Assembly (NCBI GenBank): GCA_039654915.1 | Contig: CM077594.1 | Span: 93,014,893-93,078,892 of the forward strand | Direction: 5' to 3' | Origin: Aquilaria yunnanensis | Taxonomy: Eukaryota; Streptophyta; Magnoliopsida; Malvales; Thymelaeaceae | Length of the DNA stretch: 64,000 nt | Part shown: in pieces, positions 36,432 to 46,341 of the stretch | Layout: every line of letters begins with the position of its first letter | Numbering within the stretch: the stretch's first letter is position 1 | Program-made: the position numbers and the translations under genes | The notes under the pieces: model-generated | Databases searched by the model: none | What the model was told of the DNA's origin: nothing | What the model saw: the letters and a program-made list of their open reading frames with translations, nothing else

Positions 36432-38050
36432 TCATCTGCAGGTGGTGCGGGGGGGGGGAATGCCAAGTGAATTGCATATGTGGGATATGTCAGATCGTTG
36501 TCTCCTCCTCAGACGTTCTAGCTTCCGCTCATAATATGATGCTTGCTGTGCAGTTTGCTCCGCTACGACTCGCTGTACTTGTTCAGTGAACTCCGGAGTC
36601 TGCATCACATCAACATGTGCTGCATGAGTAAGCCCTGGTCGCCGTCGTCCAGGCACGACATGTTGTTCTGATCCAAGCCCAAATACACGCCCTTTCTTCC
36701 TGCCCCCAGCAGCGGCACTTATGATCGCAACCTCATCTATGTCAGGTGCGCCACCTGAATCATCCGTTTGCTGCGTTGCTTCCTCGATCTCAGCAGCTAC
36801 TATTGCCTGCATATAACAGTACAGAAAAGTCTTTAGTAACAAGATCAGAAATTATACTTAAGCATTATGTAACTATTACTTACCGCAAGTTCTTCAGTAC
36901 GCCTGTTAACGTAATCCCCGCTCTTTTTCTTATGCGTTTGCTGCATCACCTTGAACAATCCTGGGTCCCTCTTCTCCGGATCTTTATCACGCTACATTTG
37001 AAACATAGTCACATTAATTGATTGCCCAAATAAAGTTACATGAATTATGTGTAAAAGATTATGAATATTTTACCATTCGTTCTCGGTGTTCAGTAATGGA
37101 AACCGAACCTCCTGCATATGTAGCACTGCATGCACCTGTGGAGTTAGATGACTCCGATGATGATGCTCGTATCGTCTTACCCCTTGCCGATTGCTCGTTA
37201 AACTCCGCGGTGTCCCACCATGCTTCCATTTCTGCATACTGCGCGTCGGTCATAAAAGATGCCCTTGCTCGGCGTTTCTCCGGATTCTTTTCTCGGCGGA
37301 TGTCCCCCAGCGTTTGTCGGTAATGAGCAGCCGCCAACATATGCCAGATGCGGTAGACCTCATTATGGTGGGCTGCATCCCACTCACATAATCCCTGCAC
37401 GTTATGAACGAAATAAACTTACCTAAAAAGGATCTATAGATTCAAACATATATAGATAAAGGCGAAATAATTATAACAAGTATCTAACCTCAAATACGCG
37501 CCACCACGCCTGAATATCTGCTGGACTCGCGCTCGTCCAGTTATGATGTCCCCTGAAGTGTGTGGTGAAGCATCTAGTGACCAACCTTGTTGCTCGTGAT
37601 GGAAGGAAGCTACATGAAGTGGATGTTTCACAGAATTCATGAAATTAGTCTTACTGCGACTTCAGATACTACATGTTAAATAAACTAATTTGGTACAAGC
37701 GGGTGCATTACTTACGTGTTCCCGTGAGGTACTATCCGTAAACGAGACTGCAGGGAGGCTTGGGATACCGTGTTCTGACCATGTGAACTCCCACCATCCG
37801 GTGAGACTACAGGGGTCGGGATAGACCGACTACCACTGCCACGTCTCGGACCAATGTGAATACCACCTGTGGGAGGGTGAGGATGATGAACAGGTGTTTG
37901 TTCTGTTGATGGCTGTGCATCCAAATCATGGGAGTGTGATTGGCGTGCCCGCTCATGTCTACCTATTGGTTCAGCTAAAACTTCTTTCATTTGCTGAAAT
38001 AGCCCTTTCCCTGGGCGACGTGTATATGTTTGATCTCCTTTTGGTGGCAT
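36432..38050 (-). CDS. CACTA-2 second protein (Transposase_24 / Ptta-En/Spm family)
   Basis: Five exons on the minus strand join in phase: 37716-38050 (ATG at 38050, MPPKGDQTYTRRPGKGLF), 37489-37609, 37074-37394, 36884-36991, and 36806 to the stop at 36432-36434. Exon lengths (335, 121, 321, 108, 375) keep the frame. Exon 1 is Pro/Ser/His-rich and disordered. Exons 2-3 hold the family core (NWTSASPADIQAWWRVFE; AQYAEMEAWWDTAEFNEQ). Exon 4 has DKDPEKRDPGLFK. Exon 5 has GLGSEQHVVPGRRR and a Glu/Arg-rich coiled-coil-like tail. The protein probably binds subterminal repeats and helps TNP2. Oddity: a run of ten C (minus strand) near 36450-36459 precedes the stop. With nine, the frame would continue into an Asp-rich tail and stop near 36396. 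Confidence 0.8.
36450..36459. repeat. G10 homopolymer in coding sequence
   Basis: Ten consecutive G on the plus strand lie within the last exon of the CACTA-2 second gene. The length decides which of two C-termini is read. Confidence 0.8.
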
Positions 38051-38230
38051 CTACATTATTATGAAATCCCATACAAAAGTTTACATAACGTAAATTCAAA
38101 CATTGAAATAAAACTTGCTCAATCATATTGTAGGCACCAGGTTAAAGTTTCAGTTGCTCTTTACATATATATTAAAAGTTAATTACTAAACGAGAATATT
38201 ACATAATACAATAACATATGCACGTTTACA

Positions 38231-41200
38231 TTATTCTGAGTTTCCAAGTTCATCTGAATTTGATTTCTCTGATTCGCCACTATCAGTATCCCCTGATTCA
38301 AAATCATTTTCGTCATCACTTCCTTCAAGGGACTCCTCATTTTCAGAGAAGTCGTCATCTCCCAAAGTTTCATCCCTCAATGCCATGTCTTCCTCCACAG
38401 CTTCCCATACACCTGTTTCAGCTAAATTGTCGATTGGGTCATCCATAATTATGGGAGAACTGTTCACCCCGGCCTGCAATTCTTCCTGATATGCATCTTC
38501 GACATCAGCTACATCATTATGAATAATGCGTCTAGGTTTGATTTTCAACACCACCAACCAACCCGTTTTGTCACGTGACTTTGTGGGATAATGAGTGTAG
38601 TAAACTTGATCAGCTTGGGCAGCAAGAATGAACGGGTCAAACTTCCCATATCGACGACCATCACAAACCTCAACTATCCCATATTGTTGGTGAACCCGAA
38701 TGCCACGATTTGGAGTAGGGTCAAACCAAGCACACTTAAACAATACTACTTTTTTATGTGGCCACCCAGGATATTCCAGTTGAATGATTTCTTCTAACAC
38801 CCCATAAAAATCACATTCAACCTCACTCGATCCTGAAGTCCTAATACATACTCCACTGTTAAATGTTGCTTTGTCGCGACCCCAGTCGCTAATGTGGAAC
38901 TTGTACCCATTTATGAAGTAAACAGGCCAACTCTCAACACGACGAGATGGCCCGCATGCAACATCCCACAAGAAGCGGTCCGTGATCGTGTTTCTTACAT
39001 CATTCACCTAGTTTCAAACAGTCATAATATCAATATGTATTTTTGTTATTTATCAAAATATGGGTAATTTGAAGTGTAAGTAACTTACATAGTTTCTAAG
39101 CCATGTCTCAAAGTGATTCTCAATGTAGACATCCAGGTCTGCCATCTGTATATTGGGTGCATGCATACGCACCTCATCAACGAACAAACTACAAGATGGC
39201 ATAAGATTATAATTAGAGCATAAACTGGATGAGGTTAGTAGAAAAGAATAAAAGTTTTGTTTCAGAGAAACATGTGTGGGATATGGGATGGGTATTGATT
39301 CACTTACTCGAGGTACGGCTTCACCTCCTTACAATTCAGTAAGACATATGCAGCTGCGACCCTCAATTCATTGTCATCAAGATAGCGATACCTTGATGCC
39401 CCATATGGTCGACCCGGGTATCTAAATATAGACCACACCGATTCATCAAATGGTCCTTCGCCCCCATCATCATTACGAGGTACTCGAGTAGCCATATGTG
39501 GGATATGGGATTCAAAGTAGTGAGAGCAAAATGTAGAGGTCTCCTCAATTAGATATGCTTCACAAATTGAACCCTCTACATGAGCCTTATTTGAAACCTT
39601 CATTTTGAGGTCATGCATACAACGCTCAAACTTGTACATCCACCTATATTGAACGGGGCCTCCAACTCTTGCTTCGTAAGGTAGGTGAACCGGCAAATGT
39701 TCCATTGAGTCGAAAAACGCCGGTGGGAAAATTCTTTCCAACTTACAAAGTATGACAGGTATATTTGCTTCCAACTCGACCATGTGATTCACATCTAACT
39801 CTGGGGAGCATAAATCTCGGAAGAATTGGCTTAACTCGGTCAACGGTTTCCATATATTATCAGGCATTGCTTCAAGTGCAATTGGGAGGAGCCTCTGCAT
39901 CATCACATGACAGTCATGGCTTTTCATACCCGACAGTTGACTTACGTTACTGTCGACACACCTCGCAAGGTTCGATGCATACCCGTCTGGGAGTCTAAGT
40001 GTTTTAACCCAAGTAAGCACATCAGTTCTGTGGTCTCTGTTGAGTGCAAATGTGGCTTTAGGTTTAACTGCTCGGCCATCACCCTGAGGAATTAAATGTA
40101 GCTCTGATCGGCTGCAGAGAATCTCAATGTCTTTACGAGCCTTGACGTTGTCCTTAGTTTTATTGGTCACATCCATCACTGTATTCCATATATTGTCAAA
40201 CACATTCTTCTCTATATGCATAACATCCAAATTATGGCGGATCAAATTAGTCTTCCAATACGGTAGCTCCCAGAAAATGCTTCGTTTTGTCCAATTATGG
40301 GTTCTGCCATAACCTGGTATGGTTACAACCTGTCCATTGCGAACTACAGAAGGAAAATGTGAGATACGTTCAAATACTGCTGCTGGTGGTAAACGCTCAG
40401 GAGGCAACGATTTCTCAACTTTTCCTCTCTTAAAGGAGACTCTGTTCCTTCTGTATGGGTGATCCAACTCTAGAAATTGTCGATGACAATCGAAGAATGA
40501 GGTTTTCCTTCCATGCTCAAGTTGGAAAGCTTTACTATATTCCATGCAAATAGGGCACGATAACCTCCCATGAGTCATCCATCCGGACAACATCCCATAT
40601 GCCGGGAAGTCATTTATGGTCCACAAAACCGAAGCCCGGAGCTGAAAATTTTGTTTCAGTGAAATATCCCATGTTTCCACCCCATCCTCCCATAGCTGCT
40701 TCAATTCATGAATAAGTGGTTGTAAATAGACATCAATATTCTGACGTGGACTCCGAGGGCCAGGTATCAATGCAGTCAAAAACATATATGGCTTCTTCAT
40801 ACACATCCACGGAGGCAAATTATAGGGAGTAACAATGACAGGCCAACATGAGTATTGTTTACCTGAGTACCCGAAAGGCGTAAACCCATCAGAACAAACT
40901 CCAAGGCGAACATTTCGGGGCTCCGCCGCAAACCACGGGTACGTGGAATCAAAATGTTTCCATGCTTCCCCATCTGAAGGATGTTTTAAAACATTTGGGT
41001 CGGATCGATGCTCACTGTGCCACCGCATGTGCTCTGCAGTTGAGAGTGAAGCATATAGTCGCTGAAGCCGAGGAGTGAGTGGTAAATAGTGCATAGTCTT
41101 CCTCGCTCTATCCTTACCTCGCCCATTTGTTCTCGGCTTAAACCGATATTCACCACAAAACTTGCATTCTGAAGCATCTTCATCAGTATTCCAAAACAAC

Positions 41201-41886
41201 ATGCAGTCGTTTACACAACCATCAATTTTAAGGTGGGCAAGACCTAGTTGTGAAACTAATTTCTTCGTCTCATACCAATTGGATGGCATCTTACTGTCAC
41301 TTGGCTGCGTCTCTTTCATCAACGCTGCAATACCATCATAACACCCTCTTGGTATATGATATTCTGCTTTTAGGTTTAACAACCGAACTGCAGCAGAAAG
41401 CTCAGAATGATTCTCACATCCATCCCAAAGAGGTGTACTAGCGGAGTTCAGTAAATCAGAAAACCTTCTAAAACCTTCATTAGGTTGTTGATCCTGTTCA
41501 GTGGAATTCTGATGCATACTTGGACCCGCTGCATCAAATATCATTTGAGCATATGGGTTTACATTTGAACTGAACTCAGAATGCTCATACCAATCAGAAT
41601 GATGAAACGGCTGCTGCGGAGGCTCTGTAAATGCCTCCCCATGAGCTGTCCAGTTTGTGTAATGAGCCATGAAACCCACTTTGTATAGATGCACTCTAAC
41701 GTCATCACAATCCTTAAACTTCAAATTTTTACACCTCCTACACGGGCAACGTATTTTGTTGCCATCCATGTGAGCTGGGTTACTATAGGCAAATGTTATG
41801 AACTGCTCAATCCCTGTCTCCCACTCCTCTGTGTACCCAACTCGGCCAGGTAAATAACGACTACTATACATCCAACTACGGTCCAT
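38231..41886 (-). CDS. CACTA-2 TNP2-type transposase, full-length open frame
   Basis: Three exons on the minus strand, 39308-41886 (860 codons open from ATG), 39089-39188 and 38231-39007, have canonical splice sites and consistent phases. They give 1,151 codons plus stop. Order of domains: Transpos_assoc at the N-terminus (MDRSWMYSSR, then IRCPCRRCKNLKF, about residues 1-75); the Transposase_21 core (HPSDGEAWKHFDSTYPWFAA, NTVMDVTNKTKDNVKARKDI, roughly 270-590); a DUF4218-like part (GMKSHDCHVMMQRLLPIA to GGPVQYRWMYKFER, about 640-760); a DUF4216-like part in exon 3 (SRRVESWPVYFINGYKFH, ADQVYYTHYPTKS); and an acidic Asp/Glu/Ser tail. TNP2 proteins excise and reinsert CACTA elements in the nucleus. 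No internal stop or shift is seen, so this copy could be functional. Its second intron lies at the same place as in CACTA-1. Confidence 0.92.
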
Positions 41887-42169
41887 GAAGTCCTACCAAT
41901 AGATTATTTTGTTGAGTTAATCTAAACCATGTCATTTAAAACACACAAACTGTAATGACTACGTGACGGTTTATGTAAGGTTACCAGCATAGTTGGAATT
42001 ATTATTCTGGTTTAGGAAATAAACGCAATAGGAAGGAAATAATAATATTCTTTCCATATAAGTATTATTATAATTATAAAAATAATTACAATTTCGTGTA
42101 CTATTACTTTACTACTACTCATACAAACTGCAGTATTAGTACAATTATGAAATATTATGGTTATAGTTG

Positions 42170-42770
42170 TCAATAATTATTATTATTATTATTATTATTC
42201 TGTTTATAATAGTAGTTGTAATTTTTAATTGTCTTATTGGATTTATTATTGGTATACTAATAATAATTATTATGATATATTATGGTTAATATTATAATTA
42301 AGATTATGACTATTATTATAATTATTATTATTGTTATTATAATTAGTATTCTGTTTATTATTATTATCACTATTATTATTAATATTATTATTATTATTAT
42401 TATACTTTTTATTATACTTAGTATTATTATTATTTTTATTATTATTATTATTATTCTGTTTATAATAATGGGTATAATTTTTATTTGTCTTATTGGATTT
42501 ATTAATGGTATACTAATAATAAAAATTAATAGTATTACTACTATTACTTTACTACTAATCTTGCCATCATATGTATTGTTTCAAATATAAGTTATTATTA
42601 CTACAAATAATAATATTATTATAATTGATATTACTCGTATTCGATTAATTAGATCAGAAATAATAATACTAATTCATAATATTATTTTTACTATGACTTT
42701 ACTACTACATTTATAATCCCATATATTATTCTTCGTAATATTATTAATATTGACATATATTATTTTTGGA
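42170..42770. repeat. (TTA/ATT)n simple-sequence region
   Basis: Long runs of ATT/TTA trinucleotides with interruptions, upstream of the CACTA-2 transposase. An Ile-rich open frame here is a by-product. Confidence 0.85.
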
Positions 42771-42894
42771 GGTCAATTTATTTCACTAGATATATTTTGA
42801 ACAATTTATATTAATGCCAATAATGAAAACATTGTAATCAAAATTCCAAAATAACCATTCTACGTTGTAACAAAATATATAACCCAAACAATTT

Positions 42895-43100
42895 ACTTCA
42901 CACTAATTATTTGTAACTAATTGCACACATAAATATACTACATAAATAATTTAAATAAAACTAATTATTTGTAGCTAATTGCACACATAATTATACTACA
43001 TAAATTGTACTACATAAATAATTTAAATAAATTGCCTAACTAATTGCACACATAATTATACAACATAACAAATTTAAATTAAACTAATTATTTCTAATTT
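42895..43100. repeat. short minisatellite, about three copies
   Basis: A unit of about 65-75 bp containing AACTAATTATTTGTA, CTAATTGCACACATAATTAT and ACTACATAAATAATTTAAAT is repeated about three times with small changes. Confidence 0.7.
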
Positions 43101-43654
43101 TGTAACAATTTCCGAAATAAAAAAAAATAGTTAGAAAATCCAAAAAAATGTACAATTACAATGGGTACCCCAAATACTTCACATTCCACCATCAACATCT
43201 ACATCTCAAATAGTAATCACATATTTCAACCCAAATAAGCATGAAAAATTCGGATTTAAACTAATTAATAGGGAAAAAAATTAAACTTTCGGATTAAGTA
43301 AAAACTAACCTCAAATCCGTAATACAAGTTGCTTCAAATGGCTGGGAATAGGTTCGAATCACCTATGTTTTGCAAGAAATTGAAACCCAGAGTAAAAAAA
43401 AAAAACGCATCATCCGAAAAAAAAAATATTGAAAAGTCTCTAAAATAACGTACTAACCACCAAATCGAGCAAATTGAGGCCAGATCCACGTTAAAATCAG
43501 CTTCACGACGTTGATAAACCCCTTAATCGAGACAAGAAACGTGCTGTGTGTGCGTGTGAAGGATTTGTAGTGAGAGAGAGGAGCACAGCGTAAGGGAGAG
43601 AAAGCTGGAGGAAGAAGACGAGTCCGCTGCGAGGGGGGGGGGACTTTTTAAAAG

Positions 43655-45325
43655 TAATTTTCCAACGGCTTAAGCCGTTGGAAAAAAATTTCAAAACTCA
43701 GCGTTTCATAAAATGAATTTCCAACGGCTAAAACCGTTGGAACTAATTTTTTTGTTCTTTTACACATTTTCCAACGGCTGTAGCCGTTGGGAAATTCATC
43801 TAAATTTTGTTTATTTCCCATTTTTTTGTTATTTTACATTTTCCAACGGCTTTAGCCGTTGGAAACAATTTTTTTTTATTATTTCACGGCTGTAAATTAA
43901 AATTCTTTGTCTTGTCCCATTTCCAACGGCTATAACCGTTGGAAAATAACTATTTGTTGTTTTCTTCTCTGTCCCAGTTATTGAAATCATTTTGGATATA
44001 ATTTTCTTGAATTTTGTGAAGATGTAGCTTATTTTACATATAATTTTAAGAACGTTTGTAAATATGTTGCTTATTTTATGAAACTTTGTAGACATACTAT
44101 ATTATATATACCAAAATTTATATATTTTACGCAAAAGATCCATATTTATATATTTATATATTATATTATGTTTATATATCTAAATTTTAAGAAAGTTTGG
44201 TAATATGATATATTATGTAAATTTATATATTTAACTTAACTATATCTTTTTTTTCCTTTCAGCCGTTGCAAATATCATCTATATCTACATTTGTATAATT
44301 AACATTCAAAAATCTATAATTAATATAACTTATATAATTTAACCAACAAAATCAATATTAATTTTTTTTTCCTGGGTTTTCCAACGGCTTCAACCGTTGG
44401 AAATATTATATATGAATACATTTATATAATCGACGCAAAAAAATCTAGATTTTCCACATTATCCAACGGTGTTAGCGGTTGGAAATATTATTTATGTTAT
44501 TATTTATAGAATTTACTAGGTAAATCCACATTTTCGAACAGTTGTAGCGGTTGAAAATATTATATATGTCTACATTTATATAATTTCTGCACAAAACGCT
44601 TTATTTTCCAAAGTTTCCAACGGTCTTAGCCGTTGGAAATATTATATATGTCTACATTTATATAATTTCGACACAAAATTCTTTATTTTCCAAAGTTTCC
44701 AACGGTCTTAGCCGTTGGAAATATTATATATGTCTACATTTATATAATTTCGACACAAAATTCTTTATTTTCCAAATTTTCCAACGGTCTTAGCCGTTGG
44801 AAATATTATTTATGTTATTATTTATAGAATTTACTAGGTAAATCCACATTTTCCAACGGTTTTAGCCGTTGGAAATATTATATATGTCTACATTTATATA
44901 ATTTCTGCAACAAAATTCTTTATTTTGCAAAGTTTCCAACGGTCTTAGCCGTTGGAAATATTATATTATCTAGATTTATATAATTTTGGAAAAAACTCCA
45001 TATTTCCTCCATTTTCCAACGGCTTAAGCCGTTGGAAATACCATATATATTATGTAAATTAAATACTCTAAAAGTTTCCAACGGTCTTAGCCGTTGGAAA
45101 TATTATATATTATCTAGATTTATATAATTTTGGAAAACACTCCATATTTCCTCCATTTTCCAACGGCTTAAGCCGTTGGAAATACCAAATATATTATGTA
45201 AATTAAATACTCTAAAACTTCCAACTGCTAGGCAGTTGGAAAAAATTTTCTCCTCGTTCCAACGGTTTTGGCAGTTGGAAATTTCCAACTGCTTGACCGT
45301 TGGAAATGAGGGCAGTTGGAAATAA
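43655..45325. repeat. CACTA-2 right subterminal repeats
   Basis: Palindrome-like pairs TTTCCAACGGC...GCCGTTGGAAA about every 60-90 bp. From about 44390 to 45220 they sit in a tandem array of roughly 85-bp units (TATATATGTCTACATTTATA, then TTTCCAACGGTCTTAGCCGT). The right array is much longer than the left. Confidence 0.85.
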
Positions 45326-46341
45326 AGGAATTTTTAGTAGTGTCCTAAGACATCAAAGTGTTTGTAGCAGATAGTGAGTTTCAACTTCTGGACCTGATTT
45401 TGATGAGATGTCCATAAAGATATAAGCTCTGTCGTTCTTATACAGTATGATTGCCATTTTAACATGTCTTGATTAGGTTTCTTTCTACTTGACAATGAAA
45501 GGAAAAACAAAGCCCAAGGTAAGAAGAGTCTGTACATGTTCTTTTTCAAGGAATTCAGGAAGGTTGCCCTAAGCTTTGGATGTTGTGTAGGCTACTTCTT
45601 TTTGCACCTGGGTTAAGCTTCCATTTTCGGTTATGTTTACAACCCCATCTTGCAAGAATATGTGATGTTTAGAGCATCAGTTATGGCAGGTTTTCATGCA
45701 CAGGCTCTTTCATCATCCATTGACCAATCGGCATGTCAATAACAAAGGAAGCGTGAGTGAGTATTCGACATGCACCTTAGAAGACATATTAAAAGCTTTG
45801 CTTGTGCACCTAAGAGTTAGACTACACAAGAATCGGGTTGGTTATGGATAAATTTCTTCACTGTATGATTGCTTGTTGGATCTATGGCCATGACCATGTT
45901 CACCCTCTACAGTTTAAGTGGCACATCAGGAGAGGTGTGTAAATGCGATCTCCACATACGAAGATGCAGTTGGGTGGAAGTAGAAAGGCATCTTCCATTT
46001 ACCTCCGTTGGTGATTGGCTCTGCTAAGTATGGATTCTGGTGGACTTTGCAAAGTGGATTTGGATTAGGAAATATGCAACAAACTTATGCCTGGTTTCAA
46101 ATCATTGTCTTCGGTTCCATAGTTGGAATTTGTACTCGACTAAATTTTGGTTGCATAATTTACTCTATGATACTAGTTTGTATGATCACATACACTTGCA
46201 TTAGATTTTCAAATTCAAATGGCTTTGTTATATCAAATCAGAGTTAAGCTTAAAGAATACTTCTAGCAAACAGAGCCGCCCGGAGCTTCAAATTTGTCTC
46301 CCAACACACAATCGAAGCCCAACTGGGGTTTGTTTGGGTTG

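Larger units (their letters stand above)
35564..45342 (-). mobile_element. CACTA-2: 9.8-kb CACTA (En/Spm) transposon with open transposase gene
   Basis: The left end is CACTACTAAAAAAATATG; the right end read inward is CACTACTAAAAATTCC. Both are flanked by TCC (35561-35563 and 45343-45345). Both internal genes lie on the minus strand, TNP2 at 38231-41886 and the Transposase_24 gene at 36432-38050. Subterminal arrays use a CCAACGGC/GCCGTTGG motif, unlike the GCGACGGC motif of CACTA-1, although the coding genes are clearly homologous. Well-kept ends, exact duplication and an uninterrupted TNP2 frame indicate a younger insertion than CACTA-1. Confidence 0.95.
35420..46250 (+). pseudogene. F-box/FBA gene, copy 2, cut inside the F-box by CACTA-2
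   Basis: Joining the sequence left of the insertion (to 35563) with that right of it (from 45346) gives MLIQILSRILGQVDDLLRHQ followed by SVCSR, a continuous F-box, with the CACTA lying between the two Leu codons of DDLL and the RHQ that follows. The region upstream resembles copy 1 (TCAACAT-GTTGGTCT-AATTCCT). Downstream, FLLDNERKNKAQGKKSLYMF-like sequence (about 45480-45540) and VDFAKWIWIRKYATNLCLVS (about 46040-46098) match copy 1's FBA region (LFDNEGK..., LEDFANWISKV...). Frames are broken in several places, so it is a pseudogene even without the insertion. Tandem F-box arrays of this kind are common in plants. Confidence 0.7.

Noticed and set aside
42282..42590. Ile-rich open frame
   Set aside because: It is a product of the ATT/TTA simple repeat.
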